This document shows, piece after piece, positions 23,220 to 34,827 of a stretch of 64,000 nucleotides of DNA. The notes beneath the pieces are model-generated. The model was not told the origin of the DNA. It saw nothing but the letters and a program-made list of their open reading frames with translations, and made no database searches. Source of the stretch: Macrotrachela quadricornifera (lineage: Eukaryota > Rotifera > Eurotatoria > Philodinida > Philodinidae); contig JAJEKB010021213.1 of the NCBI GenBank assembly GCA_022393335.1, forward strand, positions 431,600 through 495,599. Reading direction: 5' to 3'. Each line of letters begins with the position of its first letter. Position 1 is the stretch's first letter. The translations under genes were made by a program, and so were the position numbers.

Positions 23220-26200
23220 TCATTCAAGATCGGAATCGGTTGATGATGTTTCATCATGTATTGATCGTTGCCAAGTTTTAAGACGTTGTTCAAGTATTGT
23301 TTGCCATGCACATTGTAAACATTTACTTGGATAACGGATTTTATATGGAATATTCGGTTTATTTGATATAAATATTAATGCATCTTCACCTATATAAAAA
23401 AGTTTAAATTAAAATTTAAAATAAAATATATACATACGTTCATTACTAGATCGAAAATCAACAATATCATTTAATAAGATCGGATCACAAACAAGTGTTA
23501 AACGTGTATCAATTGCATTTCGTTGTGTAAATAAAAGCATATCATTTAAAAGAATCGTCCATGTCTAAAATAAAATTAGTCAATATAAAGAAAATATCGA
23601 TTACAACTGATTAGATAAGATCAAATCTCGGAAATTTATTTACCTCAATATAATTTTTATTTTCATTTTGTAATAAAAGTACACCTGAAAAAATAACATG
23701 TCGATTTCGACCAGTAAGTGTAACGGGCTATAATGAAATGAAAAAGTTAATAAAATAAACGAAATTTTTTTCTTTATTTTACTTGAAAATTATTTCCAAA
23801 TTGAAGACGATTTTGTAAATCAAGAATTTGTTCATCTTCTGAATGATTTATTACTGATGATGTTATTCCACTAGCACTGTTCAATGTCATTGTTGTTGTA
23901 CAATAATTTGATGATTCATAATGTAATGAACATTGACGTAATTCTAATCAAACAAAAAAAAAAACAATTATATAAAAATTTTTATTTCGAAATTTTTTTA
24001 CCTTTAAGAACATGTAAAAGATAATTTGCATCATTACCATTTTCACATGTATAACATAATATATCTAATTGATTTGCAAGATTATCAATATGATTAAGAG
24101 GTATTTGTAAAAACTGTTCAATTGAAAAATTTGAATTATTTCCATGAATAAATCGTTGAAAACTAGCACATTTTAATAATTGTTTTAATTGTAAACAAGC
24201 ATCAGAATAACCTGATATATAACGTGTAAATGCTTCACATATTAATTGAACTTTTTCATGAAATATTCTTCCAATATGACAAATTATTGTTCGTTCAGAT
24301 AATGATTGTAAACGATTTAATTGATAACGTGATATTGCTAAAATCTATAAAAAAAAAAATACATAAAATAATTAAATAAATTTAAAAAATACTTTTTCAA
24401 TATTTTGAAATAATTTTCCATGTTCATTTGATGATATTAAATAATGTTTTAATGGACGAGAATATAATTGTACACCAAGTTCAAGTTGTGAAATAAATTC
24501 TTTTTCAATTTTAATTAATTTTAATACTTCATGTTCATATATTTCAGATATAATTTTCTATAGAATAAAATTTTTATTTTTAAATTAATATTATTTTAAT
24601 TTAGAAAAACATACTAAACAATTTTCACCATCTGAATATGGAATACTTTCTGAACCAACACCTGATTCATTTTCATCAGTTTCTTGTTGTATTGGTGACA
24701 TAAATAATGATTGTTCTTGTTTATTATTAAGAAGAATTGTTTCAGGTAAAAGACAATTTGTTATATCATCATATTGTTTATTTGATGAACAATATGTATA
24801 TGTATCATTATAATCAGAATTTTTTAAATATATATTAGTTTTTAATGGTTCATGTTGATCAACAGAATTTAAAATAATTTTATCAATTTTATTTGATTTT
24901 GTTGGAATAACACGACGATACAATTGAAGTGTTATTGGTAATGGTAAATTTCTATTAAAGAAATAATTTCGATTATTTTTTAATATTTAAAAAAATATTC
25001 AACAAACTTCATTAATTTTTGAACAGCTTTAGCTTGTGTTCGTGATACATTTATATCATTAACTTGTAGAAGTATATCACCAGGCATTAATTGACAACCA
25101 GATTTTACCTGACTAACTGTACAAGGATATCCAGAACCAAATTGAATATCATCACGATTAAATACATCAATCTAAATAAAAACAAATTTTTTTTTGTTAG
25201 TTAAAAACATGTGTTATATAAGATATAAACGATATTTACATTTAATAAAATTCCATTTGTATGAGATCGTCTTGTTGTAGTCAGTTTTTTATTGTGTGAT
25301 GATGAAATTTCAATATTTAATGGTATTTGTTTATGTCGACCAATTGATTCTGGTAATAGACAATACCATTTATATTTTGATGGTGTCTAGAAATAAAATT
25401 TATATTTATTTTATATTAAATATATTCTTTTAATAATACTTACTTTCATTGTTTTAAAAAATGTTTTCATATTAAATGACATACATCCGATTAAATCACT
25501 TCTAAAAAAATAAAATAGTACTATATTTATATATACGAATAAAATTAAATCTAGATAAGAGAAAATTTATCTTTTTCTTTTTCTCTTCCCCTGGATATTT
25601 ATGCGTTGTTAGAATAGATATATCACTTGTGAACGGGAGAAAAGATAGGAAATCTTCTGACACATTTTCTAAGAAATCTATTAGTGTTAAATCGTTTGAA
25701 GGAAAAAAAAAATAATTTACTTATTATTTGTTATCGATTGATGATAAACAGAGATTGTCAAACGTTTTGATAAATTATTATTATTTAATGGTCTAAAATA
25801 ATTACGTATGTATATATATATATATAAAGATGTTTTCTTTTAAATTTTACATTGAAAATTTTTCATCATATATTGGTGAATTTGTATTATAAATTATTTT
25901 TGAAGATTGTTCATATTGAAAAAATTTTACTTTAACGAATGTATTTAATGAATGATTATTATCCGGATGTATAATTGACAGTTGTCTGGCTCGTATCACT
26001 AAAAAAAATCAACATATGGTTAGAAAAACTAATTAATCAATCTAATGAATTTATAAACAATATCTTTACCATGTAATGTTAATATGGAATTTTTTGTAAG
26101 ATCATCATTTGATATTGAATATGCAATACATAATGAACCTAAGAAGAATATTTTAAATTTTAAAATAACTTTTTTTTGTTTTTTTTTGATTTATAAATAC

Positions 26201-26330
26201 CACGTTTTGATGGTGGTGATATTGTACATGGTACAAGACATTTAGTTTTTTTAACATAATCAACAAAATGTTCAGTTAATGAACGTTTATTTAAAGCTGT
26301 TGATGTAATTAAAAGGCCTTCATCACTCAT
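23220..26330 (-). CDS. Rho-type guanine nucleotide exchange factor, C2-PDZ-DH-PH (724 aa, 14 exons)
   Basis: Exons 26330-26201, 26138-26070, 25998-25851, 25792-25721, 25501-25444, 25386-25240, 25171-25008, 24951-24615, 24557-24393, 24344-24002, 23943-23783, 23727-23644, 23564-23438 and 23389-23220 total 2175 nt. C2 domain, about residues 62-175 (HVIRARQLSIIHPDNNHSLN, TNSPIYDEKF). PDZ, about 190-285 (FGSGYPCTVSQVKSGCQLMPGDILLQVND). A Ser/Glu-rich linker is followed by a DH domain, about 376-575, with helix motif EHEVLKLIKIEKEFISQLEL. A PH domain, about 580-715, includes FSGVLLL and WTILLNDMLLFTQ. DH-PH cassettes load GTP onto Rho GTPases at membranes; C2 and PDZ would target it to lipid and partner tails. 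I do not know a standard human protein with exactly this order. An upstream exon (26440-26406) splices in frame to 26348, so the true start may lie further upstream. Confidence 0.85.
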
Positions 26331-29300
26331 ATTGATTGAAGAATATTTCTAAAAATAAATAGATTTCTTTGTTTTTTTATTGTTTAATTTATAAAATAAT
26401 TTTACCTCAAATAAAATCTGACTTTTATCAGAATTGTATTCTAAAATATGAGACAATAACAAATGATTATGATTGATTAAGAAAAAGAGAAAAAGTTTTT
26501 TTTTTTTTTTTCTTCTTTTTCTCTTTTCGATCAACCATAGGCAGCTGTATATTGCTCACCCAAGTGTCTCGAAAAAACAAAAAGAATTCTTCTATATCTG
26601 ATTTAACAGAAATATGTTACCTCCTACTCTCATGCTAATCACACGAAACAGACAATCTCATTGATACATAAACAAGCATGACGATTGTAATGATATATAT
26701 ATATTTACGGTTTAGTCAACTGACACCATCAGTAGTGTTCGTAAAAAAAAAAAAAGGTGAAGAGGCGGGCAAGAAGGATTACGATTACACAATGATCGGA
26801 AAATGGATTATATAATTGACTTAATCACTAATTTAAAATGACCATTTTTGTCATTTAAATCATTTCTAAAAATCGAAGATATATATATATTTTTTTTGTT
26901 TTGATTAATCTATAGATAAAATGAATTTCGTAAAAGAATAATGACTTTTAACCATGATGTTTAAATCAAATAATATAAGTTTATTTAATGATAAAACAAA
27001 AAAAGCCGAATAAACAATTCCTTTTCCTTTTTTTTTTGTTTTTCGTTTGATATGAACTGGTGAGAGAGAACAGATGACGCTGAGTATTCTTCAGAATAAT
27101 CAAGTGAGACGCGCACGCATATATACATAAGAAAAAAAAAAATCAAATTTTTAATAAGTGATAATACTCAACGGTTAGTTCAATCGAACACTCACCTCAC
27201 TACACTAAAAAACAATTGCACGGTTTATTCGTTATATAGGAAATAAGACATCTCCGGAATAGAAAAAAAGAAAAAGAATCAAACGATTTAAAATAAATTA
27301 TCTATCATTTATTAACATTATAATGTCATATCTGTTTTAAATATGAACTTCTTTTTTTTTTTCTTTGAAATAAATACAATTATATACAGAAGTTTTGTAA
27401 ATAGTAAAACGATCTAATTTCATTTCATGTGAAAAAAAAACTCCTATAAGGAATGTTCTTACCACTTATTCGATGATGATCACGTTGAATGTCAATAATA
27501 TTTAAAATATCGAAATATTTTTAGAAAAAATGATGTTTTATGTTAAGCTGTTTTTCTGATAGATGAAAAAAAAACGAATGATGAGATTATTTCATTTAGA
27601 TTAAACAATCGAATTTTCGTTCTCAGCCTCTTGAAAAAAAAAAGGCAAAAAGGTGAGAATTTAATTGTCATATAAACACACTACTGTCATGTTTCGAGGC
27701 AATGATAGAAAAGACAAAATAAGCACGTAGAAAAATCATTCGTTATATACAAAATACGAAAGAAAAAGTTAATAAGAATAACTCATTAAAAATACATATC
27801 AGTTCAATAATGGACTGAATATGTATATATATATTCATCAAAACTCTAAAAATATTTATAAAATAAACGACTACATTTCATGTATGTATAGTTAAGAAGT
27901 CAATATCAATTTAATTGATAAAAACAATAGAAAAAATTATTCAAGCGAAACTTCAATATAATAGAATCGGTAAACTTACTCAGCAATGAATTTATTTGAT
28001 GTTCATGTAATCATATTTAACGGATACTGAAAATCATGACATCTAAAAAGTTACCATTCTTGCTCACAGGTAAATTTAAAGAAAAAGATCAAAACATATA
28101 ATGAATAGATTTCCCTCAAAGGCAAAATATTATCTAAGATTGATTCTAAAAGTTAATCTTTATTCTTTAAAACTAAATAATAAAAATCTTATTAAATAAT
28201 TAAATAAATAACTCACGATATTCTTCTTGTCGAAACATTGTTTTCAAATGATCGAACATTTCATTTATTATAAAAATGACTGATATGAATATGTATATTT
28301 CTACACGTGTTTTTATTGCTCAAATGTGAAATGAAAAAGAAAAAAAAAAGTAGAAACTGTAACTTTTCTCTTCTTTATCATTAATTTAATAACAGACGGG
28401 ATGAGATTTATATCATAAGTATGTATGTGTATATCTCGAGCAACATCCACTTGAATTAAGCATTAACAAGCAAATGTTGTTATTTTCTAGTAGAAAATAC
28501 ATATACCGGAATAATTCACACATCTATGTTAAATACATAGACATTTGCTTTTCTTACTTTGTTAGAATGGAATTTTATTTTACAGACATTCAATGTTTTA
28601 CATATATATATATATACATACATATAAGACTATGAAATGATGAGATCAATCTATATACAAAAAAATGTTTCTGATCCTAATATGATTACGCAATTAGATG
28701 CGCGGTTAGAAACAGTAGGTGGTCATTTATTCGATCTAAATATAATCATATTTTCTAACTAAAGGCGTTGGCTTTTTCATAGATAAATAACACTTGATGA
28801 AAGAAAGTAATCCAAAAAAAAAAAACGAAATGTTACATAAACTATAAATAATATTAATCTATCTATGTATAAATTACAGCATCAAAACTTACTTAGATAT
28901 ATATATGTATGTATACAGTATATTGTTTTTTCTATACGTTTAATCAAGGTGTATATCAAAATAGACTTAATGATTAAGTGAAACAGATCGAAAGAGCTTA
29001 TAGAATAAAAATGAATTATAATTTTCACACCTTGTCTTTTTTATTATTTTTTTTTCGACTGATGCCATCAGTAAACACGTATTCGTTAATCACCGAGTAT
29101 TACTCATCAGATAGAGTCTATGATGATATTTCAAGTGACAATTTCTACCTTTCAATTATATCCTCTTTTACGAAATAACAATCATTGATGATGTAACCTC
29201 CTATTGAGTGAATTGGTATTTTGTTTGAAGTTTGGAGATTCTCAATCCAAAAAGAGTGGGCGTATGTCATACATATGTTATTTAGTTGAAAAAAAAACGG

Positions 29301-31590
29301 TTAACAATTATGAAATAATCAGAGAATTTTAACCATTCAATATTTTATTGTAAATGTCCAAAGGCTATTCATTTAGTTCGATGAAAATCTGCGACTGATC
29401 AGGCGTCATACATTGGACACTTGATCAACTAGACATACATTCTCAAGAGAAATAAAGGGTGGAGAAGCTCTATTATATATTATATACATCATTTTTTTCT
29501 TGTTTATACTATGAAACCTCTTCATTCATTTCTAATGAGTGAACACATGTATATATTTTAAAGAAAGAATGGATAGCCTCAGGTCGATGAAGCGCACAAT
29601 GCCCGCCTACTGTGCATTTTACGTCATCGATATAGGTATACAATTGAGCAATTCATGAAAAGAATTTGAAGACAAAAATCTTATATTTTATTAAAGTCAA
29701 GTATTAGAATGTACTTGTTACTCATTAATATTTAAAAAAATAAAAACAAGCTAGAAAAGAATAACAATATACATCCTCATTATAAACAGTCAATGTTAAA
29801 GAATATTGAACTTTCTACTATACCTATCTTTTCTGTTTAGACAGATGGTCTCTTTAACATTTTCAGTTTTAATTAAGAACAAAATATCATATCATTAGCT
29901 GCAGGCATAGAACTATACGATTGAGATCTCTAGCGTTTTTTTTTCTATATTATTTTTCTTATCTGTCTTTGCCTTTACACCTATTATTGTACTATCGATA
30001 TGTTCTAATAATAGGTGATAATTGCTTGTCTCCAATATCTCTCTGTCAACTGATATCATAGGGGAATTAAAAATAAAAATCATTCTGTCAAAATTTTGAT
30101 AAAAGGACACGTGTCAATAGAATAAAGAAAAAAGATTTTATATTAAATACAATTGTATGTTAATCTATTGAAAATATGATTCTTTAAAAATAAAAAAAAA
30201 GGTATTAGTAGTGTACTTGAAAATAAAATAAAATAAAAATATCAAGTAGGTATCCTGCCGATATTCGTCACGGGATGATCATTGATCGATCATCAACAAT
30301 GAATAAATACAAAAGGAGGAGGTAAAAGATTGACACTATATGTCAAGTATGACGAAAGTTTATGAATCATGAAGCTCTTAACATGCTTAGATGAATAATT
30401 ATACTAAATTTAAGGTGTAAAATCGAAAAAGTTTTGACATACGTAATCATATTTGAAAATTATTGTAATATAAAACTTACTTGATTATATGTATTATTTT
30501 AGAATAAGATACACTTGAAACTGACACGTTTCGTCGTTTCTATTATTTTGATTATATTTTTTCGTTTTATTCAGCTGTTGTCTCTCTTTTAAAATAAACA
30601 TTCTTTTCCCATACATATTTTTTTCTCTCTTTCTTTTGTCTTGCTCTCTTTCGCCGATCATGTTGCCTGTTTTATGATCAAACAAATATTCAGAAAGAAA
30701 AAGAAAAGCGTAAAATGTTTTAGTTTAAAATCTTCTAACTGATTGATTTGATGCCGACAGATATATATATATACAGTGGCACTGATCATGCATATAGATA
30801 CTTCCAGTAATTGATACCGTCTGTTAATTAATTCTCTTATGTATTTGATTATACAATAAATTAAGACAATAAAGAAAAAAAAAGAAGAAATAAGAATTAT
30901 TTTTATAAAAAAAATTTTATATAATATTATTTTCAATTAAAAGAATAAAAGAATATTTCAAGAATTAGACAAATATTTTAACGTTCATATAGTCATTATA
31001 TTATATCATGACCGATGAACATCAAAAAGATAGCGACAAGAGCGATAAACGGTCTATAATATTGAATGATGAATATAAAAAATCATCACGTCCTGCTGTT
31101 TATTAATTGATTGTTCTAGAAGGTTTAAATCATGGGTAAATGTATTCCCTCCTGTTGTAATTTATATTATAAGTTATGCATGCATGTGAAATAGAAAAGA
31201 TTAGTTTGGAGACTTTCTATATCTCGTGCTATCGTGGAAAAATATGTATGGTTAAAAAATCAGTGTAAGTACTTGCATGTTGCATTGCCATTACATATTC
31301 ACTGTCAATCATATTCGGTGAGATACGATAGACACCGAAGTGACAAGTTTTATCTAATCATTTGTTGTTACTTCCAATGTGAAAGAAAAAAATGAAATGT
31401 GTCAAATATATGAACATATATATATATATGTATGAATTAAAAAGTTAATTGAAAACAAGACAGCTTTTCAAGATTAAAGTTCGATTATATAAGATACTTT
31501 ATTTTTCTTTACAAATATTAATCAATAATAATTAATATGATTCAAAATATAATGTGAGAAAAATGTCTTTTTGTTTTTAGAAAGAGTTCT
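26331..31590. other. Long gene-poor region upstream of the RhoGEF
   Basis: About 5 kb of AT-rich DNA. Possible upstream RhoGEF exons are 26440-26406, a segment ending at a strong GTAAG donor near 27471 and a short ATG-containing segment ending at a GTGAG donor near 28217 (minus strand). All are weak. Nothing else coding is convincing. Poly-A/T runs and TA dinucleotide repeats are frequent. Confidence 0.4.
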
Positions 31591-32076
31591 TTAATATTTA
31601 GTAACATTATATCGGATAAAAACACCAAAAAATGTCAATTCGGACGGTCCTTGGAATTTAAGAACAACTTGATATTTTTCATCCGATTTTACGATAAGTA
31701 CATTATCATTTGATTTAATTTCAGTTTCCTGATTATTAGATATTTGATAAATATGTGATATTTGTGGTTTTGGATTATCCAGAGAAATAGAAAATTGTTG
31801 ACGGGTGAGAGTCAATGATGTTGCTATAACAGTTGTTAAATTATTTATTGGATAATTCCAAAAGATCTCAACTGATTTGCAAGATAATGTTGATGTTCTA
31901 TTAGCCAAATTAAGTATTGATGATTTGCAATTACTTGGAACATTTATGGACAAATGACATGGATTTGTTGAGCTGACGCTTGGATTGCATGCATTACTAT
32001 CATTCGATATTGCATGAATAGTGCTACCGATGAATAGTGTAACGAAGACAATCGATGATAAGATTGAAGAGAACAT
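31591..32076 (-). CDS. Secreted small protein, family member A (161 aa, intronless)
   Basis: A single uninterrupted frame. The N-terminus MFSSILSSIVFVTLFIGSTIHA is a clear signal peptide with a likely cut after AIHA-type residues near 22. The mature protein is about 139 aa with four cysteines (NAC, NPCH, SNCKSS, LSCKS), several NxT/S sites and a predicted beta-rich body. It is a paralog of the plus-strand protein at 34354-34827: both share a CKSxILNL block, a NNLT..I.TS segment ending in RQ, NNQETEIKSND and a YQ..KxQGP block near the C-terminus. Family unknown to me. The intronless structure contrasts with neighbouring intron-rich genes. A TATA-like TATATATA lies upstream at 32130-32140. Likely extracellular; no function is assigned. 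Confidence 0.75.
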   Translation of the reverse strand: MFSSILSSIVFVTLFIGSTIHAISNDSNACNPSVSSTNPCHLSINVPSNCKSSILNLANRTSTLSCKSVEIFWNYPINNLTTVIATSLTLTRQQFSISLDNPKPQISHIYQISNNQETEIKSNDNVLIVKSDEKYQVVLKFQGPSELTFFGVFIRYNVTKY

Positions 32077-32648
32077 TGTACTGATATATATGATAAAATG
32101 GATATAAATCTCACATTTTTACATTGTCTATATATACTATGAATTAAAGCGATGTAGGTGTCTTTTGCATTTAGGGATAGATCCTATCTATACGTAGGAT
32201 TTGTTTCCCACCCGAGTAGGCGAGACTATTTGTAGCTTTGATGTATATCTATGAATATAGGTAAACATCACCTTCACCTTGACTTAGGATACACTTTTCG
32301 TACATTTCCAATGACTACATTATGTTATGTTTAATTATTCGAGCAGAACGAAAAGAAAATAACTTTAAAATAAATATGATAATTTTATTTATTTTTTTGT
32401 ATATAATTCATTTGGTTTGAAAAAAACTTTGGTAATTATGAGATATATACATGATCATGTTTTGTCCAATTCTAAAGAAAGTAAAATATCCATATATACG
32501 TTTTCAATCTAAAGATAACTAAAAGTATTTGTTTTCAGCATATTTATGCTCAATTTTCTTGCAACAAAATATAATACAAGAACATATTCAATACTGATAC
32601 AGTCAATAATCATTATCATCAAATCATTACCTTAATGTTCTTTAACTA
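32077..32648. other. Upstream region of secreted gene A
   Basis: AT-rich 5' flank; the interval between the two divergent paralogs continues across the hairpin element. Nothing else recognised. Confidence 0.4.
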
Positions 32649-33584
32649 CTAGGTTGAAAATAATATTTTGCCAAGGGGGCACCGCCTATAGTTTCCAATA
32701 GAAATCTAATGAATTTTATATCAAATGAAAGCTCATCAAAAATAGGGTTTATTGGTATGAAATAGTAAAGATTATGAAAACTTTTTAATGACGTACCTAA
32801 GACAGATTTAGAAATTTTCTACTGTTTTTAGGGTAGAAAATAAAGATATCAGTACTTGTAAAATCGAATGCGATTTTATTTTTCTCTTGGATATTTTTAC
32901 ATGATGCGATAGAGCTTGTCAAGCTCTACAAAACTGCATACGTCAAAAATTTTTTAAGTCATTTTTTTTCTTATAAAAAATTTAAAAAAACTACTTCAAA
33001 ACTCTAAAAAAACCTTAAAAAAACTTGTTCTTTTTTATATGGAAGAAAAACACTTAGTTTTTAAATAAAATAGCTATTTTCATTATTTTTATTATCTCAG
33101 ACGCTTCGAAATATACTTATTAGACGCAGTTTTTCACGCTGCATCGAATGGATGCATGGCGAAACGTCTGAGACAGTAAAAATATTGAAAATAGCTATTT
33201 TATTTAAAAGCCAAGTGTTTTTCTTCCATATAAAAAAGAATAAGGTTTTTAAAGAGTTTTTTAGAGTATTGAAGTAGTTTTTTTAAAATTTTTGATATAT
33301 ACAGTTTTGTAGAGCTTGACAAGCTCTATCACACAATGTAAAAATATCCAAGAGAAAAATCGCATTCGATTTTACAAGTACTGATGTCTTTATTTTTTAC
33401 CCTAAAAACAGAAGAAAATTTCTAAATCTGTCTTAGGTTCGTCATTAAAAAGTTTTCATAATCTTTACTATTTCATACCAACAAATCCCGTTTTTGATGA
33501 GCTTTCATTTGATATAAAATTCATTAGATTTCTATTGGAAACTATAGGCGGTGCCTCCCTGGCAAAATATTATTTCCAACCTAG
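32649..33584. mobile_element. Long-hairpin foldback element, mariner-like ends, TA duplication
   Basis: The left arm (about 32649-33108) and right arm (about 33160-33584) are near-perfect reverse complements around a loop of about 50 bp. Ends read CTAGGTTGRAAATAAT and are flanked on both sides by TA (32647-32648; 33585-33586), the target duplication of Tc1/mariner transposons; the CTAGGTTGG start also resembles mariner terminal repeats. Arms share landmarks such as GGCRCCGCCTATAGTTTCC, CATTCGATTTTACAAGTACT and AGAGCTTGTCAAGCTCT. There is no transposase frame, so it would be a non-autonomous element. A transcript would fold into a very long double-stranded RNA. It sits between two divergent secreted-protein paralogs. 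Confidence 0.85.
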
Positions 33585-33586
33585 TA

Positions 33587-34353
33587 CTGGCAAAGGTGCC
33601 TGAAGAATGCATATGAAATATGATAGATGAAATTATTTGGAGATTTTACGATATTTAATCATGCAAATGTCAATCAGAAATTTTTTTTTTAGGACAGTAC
33701 TCATATACTTTTCATGATTTCGTCATTTTGACACAAAAGAAAAGAAAGCTACTTTGAAATGAAGATAATAAATTGCTTTTTTTAGTACACATCTGCGATT
33801 ACCTATCGATAGAAACATTTGTCAGAGGCAATTTTAGTGAGTGTGGAATATGATATCTTTTGAAAATATAATGGCGATAGGAGGTATAAAATCTAGGACA
33901 GAATCATAGAAACATGTCTCAATAATATTACTTTTTTGCGTATATCTTTCACATTTCATGATTGGTTACTAAAGAAGTTTTAGTTTTTTAAAAGATTCGA
34001 TAGGATAAACATTCAAATACTCTTTTTTTTGTCTAAAGTTAATGATATCAACGGAAGAGATGCTTTGTCATTCGACAGTTTTTGAAAAAATAATATAAAA
34101 TTAAGTAGTCATATTTTATTGAAGAAGAGCAAAAGTGGACCATTTAATAAATTTAAATATTACAATTTTCAAAGGTAGCTTAATTTTTTCATTACAAATA
34201 ATAAAGAAATGACAACCGTAAGCCAATGTAACTTGATTTCATATCATGCCTGTCTTGCATCTGCCATGTTTTCGTCGTTCTTAGCTCCAATACTTATATA
34301 TAATAGTAGGACAACTCAATTCTTATCTTCACTCACTTGCACAATTATACAAA
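33587..34353. other. Upstream region of secreted gene B
   Basis: AT-rich 5' flank. TATATATAA at about 34293-34301 lies roughly 55 bp before the start codon and could be a TATA box. Nothing else seen. Confidence 0.4.
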
Positions 34354-34827
34354 ATGTCATCGACAAAGACGTTCCTCATTCTACTAGCAATCATAACTAT
34401 TCCAACTGCATCTGCTACAGATGAATCATGTATTGCTCAAATAGTAGCTTCTTCCTCTCAATGTTTTAGTTCAATTAATATTCCTCTTACATGTAAATCA
34501 GCAATTCTTAATTTAAGCGAAACAGGATATAAATATTGTACTGCGGTCAATCTTATGTGGTCTAATCCAAAAAATAATTTAACTTTAATTATTGAAACAT
34601 CATTTGTACAACAACGTCAAGCATATGGAGTTAGTATCAATAATCGATTGATTCAGGATTATTCTCTTAAAATTTATCGAATATTAAACAATCAAGAAAC
34701 TGAAATAAAATCAAACGATGATAAAATCATACAATATTCAGATGCAAACTATCAAATTATAATTAAATTACAAGGACCAGCGAAATATTATAGTTTTCCT
34801 ATTATGTATGATGTTGTTCAATTATAG
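34354..34827 (+). CDS. Secreted small protein, family member B (157 aa, intronless)
   Basis: A single frame from ATG at 34354 to TAG. MSSTKTFLILLAIITIPTAS is a signal peptide with cleavage likely near residue 20-22. The mature part has four cysteines (ESC, SQCF, LTCKS, KYC) in register with those of the minus-strand paralog at 31591-32076, and shares the CKSAILNL, NNLTLIIETS, NNQETEIKSNDD and IKLQGP blocks. The predicted fold is beta-rich; no known domain is recognised. The two genes are divergent, about 2.3 kb apart, with a hairpin transposon between. I infer duplication by inversion with later sequence divergence. Alternative: members of a larger scattered family. Confidence 0.75.
   Translation: MSSTKTFLILLAIITIPTASATDESCIAQIVASSSQCFSSINIPLTCKSAILNLSETGYKYCTAVNLMWSNPKNNLTLIIETSFVQQRQAYGVSINNRLIQDYSLKIYRILNNQETEIKSNDDKIIQYSDANYQIIIKLQGPAKYYSFPIMYDVVQL

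Noticed and set aside
28978..29178. 66-codon plus-strand frame with a hydrophobic stretch resembling a signal peptide
   Set aside because: The hydrophobic part is a translation of a poly-T run and the rest has no recognisable feature; isolated in a gene-poor region.
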